64,000 nt of DNA from Chryseobacterium shigense. GTDB lineage: Bacteria; Bacteroidota; Bacteroidia; Flavobacteriales; Weeksellaceae. The notes under the pieces are model-generated. The model saw only the letters and a program-made list of their open reading frames with translations. It was not told the origin of the DNA and searched no databases. The DNA is taken from the NCBI RefSeq assembly GCF_014207845.1, contig NZ_JACHLC010000001.1:1550001-1614000 (forward strand), read 5' to 3'. Positions 8,135 to 17,065 of the stretch are shown here, piece after piece (within the stretch, counting starts at the first letter, position 1; every line of letters starts with the position of its first letter). The translations under genes and the position numbers were made by a program.

Positions 8135-8206
8135 TGACCGCAGAAGGACTCGAACCCTCACTGTCGGAGCCGAAATCCGAAGTTCTATCCATTAAACTAT
8201 GCAGCC
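8135..8206 (-). tRNA. tRNA-Arg (anticodon TCG)
   Basis: 72-nt cloverleaf on the reverse strand. Acceptor GGCTGCA/TGCGGTC (two wobble pairs), D stem GTTT/GAAC, anticodon stem TCGGA/TCCGA enclosing loop TTTCGGC with anticodon TCG (reads CGA), T stem GAGGG/CCTTC with loop TTCGAGT, discriminator A. The CCA end is not encoded. No attachment-site duplication was seen near its 3' end. Confidence 0.95.
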
Positions 8207-8498
8207 CTGATCATGAACAGTAAATGATAAATAATCTCATACATCTTTTATCATGATTCCGACTGCGAAAATACTGATTTTTTTACAATTTATAAAGCCT
8301 GTAAAAGTTTAATTCCAAAATCATTTACAGAACCAATCGCCTTTTACAGCGTAAGCAGTTCAGCATAATATTCAATGAAGAAAACCGGATCAATAAAAAT
8401 AATTAAGAGTCAGGCACTTAAAAACAGAATATGTAACATACACAATAAATTTTATACTTATAAAATAAACATCTTATACATTTCATAGATCAAAGATT

Positions 8499-9593
8499 AT
8501 GAGAAATAAAATATTGTCAGTGTTTTTACTTTTATGGACGGCTGTATTCTTTGCACAGAATAATCAATCCAATGATGAGTATGCTAAAGCCAAGGAAATC
8601 ATCAGAGATTTGGATTCAATTGTTTCGCCAAACGGTATTCAGGAAAGCTATTCCGTTACTATAGGAAATATAAAGCAGCAGGTATATGTACGGGGTCAGA
8701 ATAAAGAAAACCCGATTATTCTGTTTGTCCATGGAGGTCCGGCATCACCCGTCAGTCCGGTTATGTGGATGTTTCAGAGACCTGTTGAAGAATATTTCAC
8801 AGTGGTTAACTATGATCAGAGGGCTGCGGGAAAAACCTATGCCATTAATGATACCGTTAACTTAGGAAAAACCATTCACATTGATCAGTATGTACAGGAT
8901 GTTATTGAACTGGCACAATATATTGAGAAAAAATATCAGAAGAAAAAAGTTATATTGATGGGACACAGCTGGGGAACCATTGTTTCTATGAATGCAGCTT
9001 TGAAAAGACCTGATCTGTTCTATTCATATGTAGGCATTGGGCAGATAATCAACACAAAAGATAATGAGCGGTTAAGCGTTGAATATGCACTGAAAGAAGC
9101 CACCCGCTTAAAAAATGATACAGCCATCAAAGAATTAAAATCTATCGCACCATATCCCGGGAATCAACCCATTACAAGAGAAAGAATTATTATCGCACGA
9201 AAATGGCCGCAATATTATGGCGGACTTACTGCATTCAGAAATAATTCAAGATACTATTTTCAGGCACCTCTGCTCTTTTCAGAATATTCGGAAAAGGACC
9301 TTGATGCCCTTGGCGAAGGAAGTCTTTTCACATTAGGAAAACTCCTGCCCGAGTTTTTAAATGTCGATTTTAAAGGGGTAAAAACCTTTCCTATCCCTGT
9401 CTTCATGTTTATGGGGCGTCATGATTACACAACGCCTTCCGAACCGACGGATAATTGGCTCCGAAATGTAAAAGCTCCTACCAAAAAAGGAATCTGGTTT
9501 GAGAATTCTGCTCACCTGATTCCCTGGGAAGAACCCGGAAAAATGCTGGTTACTTTATTAAATGATGTCCTGCCAACTGCCAAAGACAAATAA
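8499..9593 (+). CDS. Secreted alpha/beta hydrolase, proline iminopeptidase-like
   Basis: 364 residues with a signal peptide (1-20, ending FFAQ). Alpha/beta-hydrolase motifs of the prolyl aminopeptidase (S33) type: oxyanion HGGP (78-81), DQRAAGKT (106-113), nucleophile elbow GHSWG (Ser157), probable acid Asp309 (GRHDYTTP) and His339 (NSAHLIPWEEP). The family cleaves N-terminal proline from peptides or acts on small esters/amides; the exact substrate is open. The export signal places it in the periplasm or outside. It is convergent with the beta-barrel gene at 9676-11445 and shares the terminator at 9622-9649. Confidence 0.85.
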   Translation: MRNKILSVFLLLWTAVFFAQNNQSNDEYAKAKEIIRDLDSIVSPNGIQESYSVTIGNIKQQVYVRGQNKENPIILFVHGGPASPVSPVMWMFQRPVEEYFTVVNYDQRAAGKTYAINDTVNLGKTIHIDQYVQDVIELAQYIEKKYQKKKVILMGHSWGTIVSMNAALKRPDLFYSYVGIGQIINTKDNERLSVEYALKEATRLKNDTAIKELKSIAPYPGNQPITRERIIIARKWPQYYGGLTAFRNNSRYYFQAPLLFSEYSEKDLDALGEGSLFTLGKLLPEFLNVDFKGVKTFPIPVFMFMGRHDYTTPSEPTDNWLRNVKAPTKKGIWFENSAHLIPWEEPGKMLVTLLNDVLPTAKDK

Positions 9594-9621
9594 TGGATAA
9601 AAATAAAAGTCTAGGATAAAA

Positions 9622-9649
9622 AAGCCTTACATTCAATAATGTAAGGCTT
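9622..9649. terminator. Bidirectional terminator
   Basis: Perfect 12-bp stem AAGCCTTACATT / AATGTAAGGCTT with a 4-nt loop, between convergent genes. The T run is best on the reverse strand. Confidence 0.8.
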
Positions 9650-9675
9650 CTATTTTGTTGAATATGACGTAAGAG

Positions 9676-11445
9676 TTAGAAAGTAATTTTCACACCTCCT
9701 AAAATCTGTGCACCTAAGACTTTATAGCCTTTATAGGTCTGGTAATTCGAGTTCAGGAGATTATTCCCAATGGCAAAAACACTGAAGTTTTTATGGAATT
9801 TATATTCTGCGGAAAGATTTAGATCTGCATACCCGCCTACTTTATCGTTCCTGTTTTCCGTAGACTGATACACCATTCCCGGATTAGCTACTCCTTCGAC
9901 AGCGAAAGAATTGGTTGTTCTGTCGCTTGCAAAGATTCCTTTGAATCCAAGCAGTAATTTTTTATCCAGCATCGTATATTTCGCTCCGATACTTGCATTA
10001 AACAAAGGAACGTTATAAATATCCTTGTAATTCTTAAGATCGTACTTTGTAAATTTTACTTCTCCGTCCAGGATCAGGTTTTCAAGAGGAAAATACTGTA
10101 CGCTCCCTTTAATATCACTTACATTTCCGTCATCATATACGGCAGAGAATGTATTGGCAAAATTATAGGCAGAACGGTTCAGGGTGTAGGTATTATCAAA
10201 CAGGTCGTTCCCCTGGAAGAACATAATATTATTGATCTTTCCATAACCTGCAGAGAAGTCGTATTTGAAGGTTTCATCAATGTCACCTCTTAACCCGGCA
10301 TAAAAGTGATACTTGGTCTCTGTAGGCTTTAAAAACTGATCAGAAACAATGAACGGGTTCGCCTGCAAAAGATCTCCGTACGTGTTGAGTTTTAAACCTC
10401 CGTCTACCCCACCATAGAATTTAAATTCTTTAGCAGCTGCAAACTGGAATTCAGCCTGTGGAAACCAATATGTTTTATTGTTCTTTACCTCACCGCCCAT
10501 TAAATCGCTGGAATTTTTAGCATTCAGGAAAGAAAATGTAGATCCCAGCATTAAATAGGAATCCCCTTTTCTGAAAGTTACTTTCGGATCTAAAGTCGTA
10601 TTGAAGAAATTGGACGAATTTTTATCTCTGATGGCAAACTCTGATTTCACAGCTTCTAATCCAACTCCTAAATCTGCATTTAAATTAACTCCGGATTTTC
10701 CTATCTCCACAGCATGCTTGGAAAGGTTCGCCAAAATGGAAACCTGGTTTTCCTGTGCATCAAAATGATCTTTCAGGAAAGAAGATTTCACCCTTACATC
10801 ATTCAAAATTTCATTTGAATAAAAATCATAGTATCCGTTCACTTTGAACTGGTTTACTCTCTGCTTCAAATCTACATCTGCTGCAGGTTCCAGCGCATAG
10901 ATGCCGTAATATCTGTTATTATCCAAACCATATTGAGCATTCAGGTTGAATTTACCTTTTTCACCATATGAATTCAGATAAGCACCGATAGCTGTAGAAC
11001 TTTGCTTGGAATCCCACGCGTATTCCTTTTTCAGCCCTAGTGTGGAAAGGAAATGGAAATCTGCACCTACTTCAAGTTTATTTTCAAGCGTTTTGGAAAT
11101 GTTGGCATCCGCGAGGATTTTCCCGAAGTTCCCCATTCCGAACTGCAGATAATTGTTTTGAGCCGTCCCTTCAAATTTCGGGGTTACATCCTGGCCCTGA
11201 ATGGTTGAAGTTTTAAAATCCGAAACTGCAGGCACATCCGTAATGGTATATTTTACAGGATTCTGGGATTTCTCTTCCGGCGGATAATTCTTAATTGTTT
11301 CCACAGAGGTCTTCTTCTTTTCGATCTTCTTCACTTCCGGTTCCCTCTTCTTGTTAAGAATCAGTTTTTCCTCCTTGATCTGGGCAAACGCAAACTGCGA
11401 AAACCCTAAAAATAATATGGATAAAAATTGAATTTTTCTGTTCAT
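9676..11445 (-). CDS. TonB-dependent-receptor-like outer membrane beta-barrel protein
   Basis: 589 residues: signal peptide (1-21, ending FAFA), a Lys/Glu-rich linker (about 25-60), a short VPAVSDFKTSTIQGQDVTPK region, then about 500 residues of alternating amphipathic beta strands ending in GVKITF, a typical outer-membrane C-terminus with aromatic last residue. No plug domain is evident and the length is below that of full SusC-type receptors, so it may be a plugless barrel. It is second in an operon, 66 bp after the giant TPR gene. Transport substrate unknown. Confidence 0.75.
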   Translation of the reverse strand: MNRKIQFLSILFLGFSQFAFAQIKEEKLILNKKREPEVKKIEKKKTSVETIKNYPPEEKSQNPVKYTITDVPAVSDFKTSTIQGQDVTPKFEGTAQNNYLQFGMGNFGKILADANISKTLENKLEVGADFHFLSTLGLKKEYAWDSKQSSTAIGAYLNSYGEKGKFNLNAQYGLDNNRYYGIYALEPAADVDLKQRVNQFKVNGYYDFYSNEILNDVRVKSSFLKDHFDAQENQVSILANLSKHAVEIGKSGVNLNADLGVGLEAVKSEFAIRDKNSSNFFNTTLDPKVTFRKGDSYLMLGSTFSFLNAKNSSDLMGGEVKNNKTYWFPQAEFQFAAAKEFKFYGGVDGGLKLNTYGDLLQANPFIVSDQFLKPTETKYHFYAGLRGDIDETFKYDFSAGYGKINNIMFFQGNDLFDNTYTLNRSAYNFANTFSAVYDDGNVSDIKGSVQYFPLENLILDGEVKFTKYDLKNYKDIYNVPLFNASIGAKYTMLDKKLLLGFKGIFASDRTTNSFAVEGVANPGMVYQSTENRNDKVGGYADLNLSAEYKFHKNFSVFAIGNNLLNSNYQTYKGYKVLGAQILGGVKITF

Positions 11446-11511
11446 TATTCTTTGTATTTATGTACCCATGTAACATATACTAATGATATTTACATGAACA
11501 CGATACTACTT

Positions 11512-14475
11512 TTACTTTTTAATCTGCTTTTTAACCTCTTTAGCTTCTGCCACAATCTCAGGGAAATCTTTATAGTTTTCAATGATCTGGTCGCAGGTAT
11601 AACTTGCCTGGTAATTATCTTTCAGTCCGACATAGTTTTTAGCCATCAGCACAAGGGCTTTTGCTCCCCAGTAATCTTCTGAAGCGTAATTATTCGCCAG
11701 TTTAAAGATCGTTTCATTCGAAGATTTGAATGCTTTTCCTTTATTCTGATAGTATGCTTTTGCATATAATGCCTCAGCGGCCACTGAAGTATTGGATGAT
11801 TTTTCCAGAGAAGTATAGGCAGACTGTGCGTCTTTATCTTTCCCTGAATTCATCAGGCTTCTTGCTTTAATTACTTTCGCCGTTTCAATAACTGCTGCGG
11901 AGTTCTTTGAATTTGCGATCACTGCATCTGCAAGCTTTTCTGCCTGTGAGAAATTTTTCTCATTGGCGTACATCTTCATCAACTCTACATTTGCATAATT
12001 CTTAATGTTGATATCAGATGAATTTTTGATATTTTCAAGATACTTTTTAGCTTCTGCCGTATTACCCTGCGCAATAAAAATCTGTGCAAGACGGGTCTGT
12101 GCATCATCCTGATAGTCATTCTGTACTGAGGCTACCTCCTGCAATACAAGAAGTGCTTTCGTTGTATTATTGGTCTGGTAATAACTTTCTCCCAGCTCGT
12201 ACTTAGCCTGATAAAGGCCTTCTCCGGTAGGATTCTGCGTTAAATATTTTTCGTAGTAAGAAATGGCATTTTTGTAGTCTTTCTTCGTGAAATACTGTTT
12301 TCCTGTGGAAAGATTGATTTCGTCAATTTCAGAGGCAGCCACATTCACTCCTATACCTTTGGCAAAGCTTTCGTATCCGGAAACGTCTCCGTTCTTTGTG
12401 AAAATAGGTTTTGCCGCCTGAACGATCTTTTCAGCATAAGCCGTATTTTTGTACTGCTCTCCTAAGGATCTCAGTTCGGAAAGTGCTTTATCGTTCTGGT
12501 TCTGGTCAATATAATTCTGAGCCCTGTAAATGGATGCATTGGCAACAAGATCTCTATCCGAAGATGTTTTAATCACTTTGGCAAAAGCATCATTTGAATT
12601 CGCAAAATCATCCTGAGCAGCATATGCGGTTCCCATTTCGTACTGGGCATCATCATAATACTCGGAATCAGGGTATTTGGATAATAGGTTTTTCAGATTA
12701 TTGATTTTTGCCTGTGTATCTCCTTTAAAGCCTAAAGCCATTGCTTTCTGGTATAAAGTATAATCTGTGGCATCTTCATTCTTATCATAGATCGCAATGG
12801 CCTCATTCAGGTCATTGTTGGCATAATGAATATCTGCCAGACGAAGTTCTGCATCGTTCTTAAATTCAGGCTTCGGATTGTTCAGGTACTGCTTGAAGTA
12901 AGTCTGTGCCTGATCGAATTTTTTAGATTTGAAATAAGCATAGCCCAGATCATAAGGCAGCTGCTGTTTTTCCGGAAAACTTTCATTAAGCAGTTTTTCA
13001 TAGCGGACGATGGCAGATGGATAATTCCCTTTCTGGTAATACACCTGACCCAGCCAATATAGTGCCCTGTTATAAAATTCTTTATTGATATTGAATCCTA
13101 AACTTCTCAGTAAGTACGTTTCGGCTTCATCATAATTTCCTTTGTTGAATTCTTCTGTTCCCAGCAAATAAGAAACCTCCTGATCTATCTTATTGATCTC
13201 GGGAGTGGAACTCTGAAGCCTGTCAATGGCGTTCAGGGTTTCTTTATAGTTTCCGGAATACAGATAAGATTTCACAAGAAGAGACCTCATTTCCGGCGCA
13301 TTGATATCATTCGGATTGCTGTTGATATAGCTCTGAATGACTGCAGAAGGACTTTCAAACGGATTCCCGATATCATAACTCAGTTTTGCATACTGTTCGT
13401 GAGCTAATTTTTTAACTTTGGCATCATAATCCATCTGGTAGGCAGAACGGAATGCGGAAAGGGCTTCCTGCTTTTTATCTACCGCCAGATAGGCATTTCC
13501 CAACTGATAATAAGCATTCTGAGCCAGCGCTGAATTGCTGTTGATAAGCTGGCTGTAATAGGAAACAGCTTCGTCATATTTTTTCAGCTGAGCGGCTACA
13601 AATCCCATTTCATAAAGGTCATTTTCAGAAGGATTCTGCTGTACATTCAGGTAATCTTTCAGATGAGGATACGCTGAAGTATAGTCATTTTTCATAAAAT
13701 AACTTTCCCCTATGATCTTATGAACCTCCGCTTTATAGGCATCTGAAATATCTTCGTTCAGAAGTGCAGTTCCTTCGGTGATTGCCTGATCGTAGTTCTT
13801 ATCGTTATAGTACATCTGAACGTAGTAAGGGCGCACCAGCTTGGAGAATTTAGGCTTCTCTTTCACAGAGTCAAAATACTGGAAAGCCTTATCGCTCTGC
13901 CTGTTTGAATAGTAAAGGTGGCCCAGCATGTAGGCAATGTCTCCTTTCTGGGATTCATCGGCTGTTTTATAGGCTTCTTCCAGGGCATCTGTAGCCCCTT
14001 TGGTGTCACCCATCATGAATTTGGCATACCCTAGTTTCAGAATATACTGTGTATTTTCTTCTTTAGAAAGTTGGTACTGATTTACTTTTTTAAGTGTTTC
14101 CAAGGCTTTTCCGAAGTCTTTTTTAGCCAGATAATAATCTGCTAACGGAAGATTGGCCTGGGCAAAATAAGCAGAATTCGGATACTCCTTCATAAAGGCG
14201 GTTAACCCTTCCTCTGCATGGTTTTTCTGAAGAATCACCCCGATCACATTATCAAAAAACTGTGCTGCTTCTTTTCTCGATTTAGACAAATTCTGGTTAT
14301 AGAAATACTGTCTTGCATATTCGAACTGGGAAGCATTGTATATTTTAGTCTGATAAAGATTTTCTGCGAGATTGAACCTGTAATTTTCTTTCTGTGTAAA
14401 GTACTGTGACTGTTGCGCTCCGGAAATTCCGAAATAAAGCACTGCAGCTGAGAGAAGGATTTTTTTCGAATTCAT
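11512..14475 (-). CDS. Giant periplasmic TPR-repeat protein
   Basis: 987 residues with a signal peptide (MNSKKILLSAAVLYFGISGAQ) followed by TPR-like repeats along nearly the whole length (recurring A-Y--G--Y----Y--A----- patterns such as YDEAVSYYSQLINSN and YKNAISYYEKYLTQNP) and a Lys-rich end. It is likely a periplasmic or outer-membrane-associated scaffold. It is co-transcribed with the beta-barrel gene at 9676-11445, a pairing I recall from other flavobacteria. The pair suggests a cell-envelope assembly or transport complex; that is inference. Divergent from the CocE-like gene at 14714. Confidence 0.8.
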   Translation of the reverse strand: MNSKKILLSAAVLYFGISGAQQSQYFTQKENYRFNLAENLYQTKIYNASQFEYARQYFYNQNLSKSRKEAAQFFDNVIGVILQKNHAEEGLTAFMKEYPNSAYFAQANLPLADYYLAKKDFGKALETLKKVNQYQLSKEENTQYILKLGYAKFMMGDTKGATDALEEAYKTADESQKGDIAYMLGHLYYSNRQSDKAFQYFDSVKEKPKFSKLVRPYYVQMYYNDKNYDQAITEGTALLNEDISDAYKAEVHKIIGESYFMKNDYTSAYPHLKDYLNVQQNPSENDLYEMGFVAAQLKKYDEAVSYYSQLINSNSALAQNAYYQLGNAYLAVDKKQEALSAFRSAYQMDYDAKVKKLAHEQYAKLSYDIGNPFESPSAVIQSYINSNPNDINAPEMRSLLVKSYLYSGNYKETLNAIDRLQSSTPEINKIDQEVSYLLGTEEFNKGNYDEAETYLLRSLGFNINKEFYNRALYWLGQVYYQKGNYPSAIVRYEKLLNESFPEKQQLPYDLGYAYFKSKKFDQAQTYFKQYLNNPKPEFKNDAELRLADIHYANNDLNEAIAIYDKNEDATDYTLYQKAMALGFKGDTQAKINNLKNLLSKYPDSEYYDDAQYEMGTAYAAQDDFANSNDAFAKVIKTSSDRDLVANASIYRAQNYIDQNQNDKALSELRSLGEQYKNTAYAEKIVQAAKPIFTKNGDVSGYESFAKGIGVNVAASEIDEINLSTGKQYFTKKDYKNAISYYEKYLTQNPTGEGLYQAKYELGESYYQTNNTTKALLVLQEVASVQNDYQDDAQTRLAQIFIAQGNTAEAKKYLENIKNSSDINIKNYANVELMKMYANEKNFSQAEKLADAVIANSKNSAAVIETAKVIKARSLMNSGKDKDAQSAYTSLEKSSNTSVAAEALYAKAYYQNKGKAFKSSNETIFKLANNYASEDYWGAKALVLMAKNYVGLKDNYQASYTCDQIIENYKDFPEIVAEAKEVKKQIKK

Positions 14476-14713
14476 TCTTTTTTGAATAAAAAAATTAGTC
14501 TATATAAGTTAACGAAAATATTAAAAACTTATTGTTTAAGCAAGTTTTAAAAGGTTTTAATACCTAAAAACATCAATTGAATACATTTCACTATCTGATG
14601 ATAAAAAATGATTACTTTAGTGTCATAAAACTTGAATAGGTATTAATATAGAATCATCAAAACAATATTTTGATTCAATCCTCATTCTACAGCAGCTAAA
14701 AACATACCATTAC

Positions 14714-16954
14714 ATGAAAATTAGAATACTTTTAGCATTAATTTTTGCTAACCTGATGCAGGCCCAGAAGTTTTACTTTCCCAAAACAGCAGTAACAGAC
14801 TCTGCCGTTCTGGAAAAACAAATGCCGTTACTGGCTTCAAAATTAATGGCGCAACCTCAAGTGCTGAAGCTAAAAAAGACAAACAGAATTGCTTTTTCGG
14901 ATAATATGTTCCGCCTGCAAATGGTAGCTAAAGACTATAAAAACTCTATTGCCACCCTATCTGATTTCCGCAGCCAGTTTGCTGATCATAATATGGCAGG
15001 AAACAAATTCATTGCCTATGAGTTTTACAGCCTGGCTAAAATAGACGAGGAAAAAGAGAAAATTCCTTTTCACAATGCTCTTCAAAAGACATTCAACAAA
15101 AAATACGAAAGCCTTTCGGATAAACTGATTACCAAGCTCGGGATTGCTGTGGACGGTGATGTCCGCAACACCCGGAAAATTATGAATGAAGCCCTCAGCA
15201 AACAAAAAGATAAGGACAGTATAGATTATGGCTCCGCTTTGGCTTTATGTAATAGTTACCTGAATTACAAGATTTATTCCAGTCTGAAACCTCAGATTGT
15301 ACAATTGGTAGAAGCAAAGGATCAGGAAAAATTCATTATTGAAACAAAGGATATTAAAACAAAAAACAGGAATACATTAACGATTACCATTGTCAGAAAA
15401 AAAGAAAACACCTCTCCTCTTCCGGTTATTCTTACCAATAATATCTATGCGGGATCCTTTGATCCTTATTTCGGGAAACGGGCGGCTGTGTACAATTATG
15501 TAGGTGCTGTAGTGAATACCAGAGGAAAAAGGAACAGTAATGATGAGAACAATCCTTTCGAGCATGAATCGCAGGATCTTTATGATGTAACCGACTGGGT
15601 GAGCAAGCAGCCCTGGAGTAACGGTAAAGTCGGGATGATTGGCGGAAGTTATTTAGGTTTCAGCCAGTGGGCCGCTGTAAAAAAACTGCATCCGGCCTTA
15701 AAGACCATTGTTCCGCAGGTTGCTGTAGGAATCGGGATAGATTACCCTGCTCAAAATAATATTTTCATGAGCTATATGCTGCAATGGATCAATTATGTCA
15801 CCAACAATAAACTGACTGATGAAGCTGATTTTAATAATTTCACAAAATGGGATTCTATTAATACAAAATGGTATAAAAGCGGAAAATCATTCAGGGCCCT
15901 GGATACGATAAGCGGCAAGCCGAACAAGATATTCCAGAGATGGCTGGATCATCCCGGATATGATGAATACTGGCAAAAAATGGTTCCTTATAAAGGAGAT
16001 TTCGCCAACATCAACATCCCTATTTTAACTACTACGGGATATTATGATGACGACCAGATCGGGGCACTATCCTATTTTAAAACGCATCATGAATATAATA
16101 AAAATGCCAACCACTATTTAGTAATGGGACCTTATGACCATGGTGGCGCGCAAAGCTTTGGATTTACTTTCGTTAATGGCAGACCGATAGATCCTGCCGC
16201 CAGGATAAGTATTGATGATCTTGCTTTTTCATGGTTTGATTATATATTGAAAGATGGCAAAAAACCGGCACTTTTAAAAGATAAAATCAATTTCCAGGTG
16301 ATGAATACCAACTCGTGGAAGCATGTTCCTGATTTTGAAAAAATGCATACTTCAACGGTAAAGTTTTATCTTCAGGATCATAAAAATGCATCATCAGTTT
16401 TTAATCGGCCAACAGATAAAAGCTTTGTAACACAAACTGTTGATTTTAAAAACCGCGATCAGAAGGAGATCTATCATAAAGTAAGCAAAACAGACAGTAT
16501 AAAAATTACCAATTCCGTTTATTTTGAAAGTGAAGTTTTAGATAAAGATCTTATTATCAGCGGAAATCCGGCAGGAAGTTTTAAAGTTTCTATCAATAAA
16601 AAGGATTTCGATACGGACACTTACCTGTACCAGATACAGCCGGATGGAAAACCTTTCCTGCTTTCAACTCATATTGTGAGAGCGAGTTATGCCAAAGATA
16701 ATGCTGTACGCCAGCTCCTTGAACCGGGTAAAATAGAGCAAATCCCTATTAAAAATTCAATATTAATCAGTAAAAAAATAGAAAAAGGAAGCAAACTGGT
16801 TCTTTTGGTTGGAGTCAATAAAAATCCCAACTGGCAGATCAATTACGGAACAGGAAAAGATGTAAGTGATGAAACCATAAAAGATGCAGATAAACCGCTG
16901 GAAATAAAATGGTATAACGACAGCTATGTGGAAATACCTATTTATCAAGAATAA
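14714..16954 (+). CDS. CocE/NonD family (X-Pro dipeptidyl-peptidase-type) hydrolase, secreted
   Basis: 746 residues. Signal peptide (1-18, ending LMQAQ), an unusual helical N-terminal region of about 190 residues, then the alpha/beta-hydrolase core with nucleophile motif GGSYLGF (Ser312), a probable Asp in TTGYYDDDQIG and His in GPYDHGGAQ, and a C-terminal jelly-roll X-Pro DPP domain (about 560-746, INKKDFDTDTYLY). The family includes alpha-amino-acid ester hydrolases and cocaine esterase; a beta-lactam/peptide ester or X-Pro peptide substrate is possible. Exported. It is divergent from the TPR/barrel operon; no operon partner. Confidence 0.85.
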   Translation: MKIRILLALIFANLMQAQKFYFPKTAVTDSAVLEKQMPLLASKLMAQPQVLKLKKTNRIAFSDNMFRLQMVAKDYKNSIATLSDFRSQFADHNMAGNKFIAYEFYSLAKIDEEKEKIPFHNALQKTFNKKYESLSDKLITKLGIAVDGDVRNTRKIMNEALSKQKDKDSIDYGSALALCNSYLNYKIYSSLKPQIVQLVEAKDQEKFIIETKDIKTKNRNTLTITIVRKKENTSPLPVILTNNIYAGSFDPYFGKRAAVYNYVGAVVNTRGKRNSNDENNPFEHESQDLYDVTDWVSKQPWSNGKVGMIGGSYLGFSQWAAVKKLHPALKTIVPQVAVGIGIDYPAQNNIFMSYMLQWINYVTNNKLTDEADFNNFTKWDSINTKWYKSGKSFRALDTISGKPNKIFQRWLDHPGYDEYWQKMVPYKGDFANINIPILTTTGYYDDDQIGALSYFKTHHEYNKNANHYLVMGPYDHGGAQSFGFTFVNGRPIDPAARISIDDLAFSWFDYILKDGKKPALLKDKINFQVMNTNSWKHVPDFEKMHTSTVKFYLQDHKNASSVFNRPTDKSFVTQTVDFKNRDQKEIYHKVSKTDSIKITNSVYFESEVLDKDLIISGNPAGSFKVSINKKDFDTDTYLYQIQPDGKPFLLSTHIVRASYAKDNAVRQLLEPGKIEQIPIKNSILISKKIEKGSKLVLLVGVNKNPNWQINYGTGKDVSDETIKDADKPLEIKWYNDSYVEIPIYQE

Positions 16955-17029
16955 TAGCTTTTAAACTATCCTGATTTAATATTTTTAACTAAAATTACGA
17001 TGACAGATAACATCAATATAAAAAATCAT

Positions 17030-17037
17030 TACATTTG
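17030..17037 (+). promoter_or_regulatory. -7 promoter element of the amino-acid permease
   Basis: Exact Bacteroidetes -7 consensus TAnnTTTG (TACATTTG) 28 bp before the start codon at 17066. No clear -33 TTTG. Confidence 0.45.
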
Positions 17038-17065
17038 CTTTTTTTCAAACTCAAATAAATATTGA

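Noticed and set aside
8135..8206. tRNA as integration site of a genomic island
   Set aside because: No integrase gene and no repeat of the tRNA 3' end in the window.
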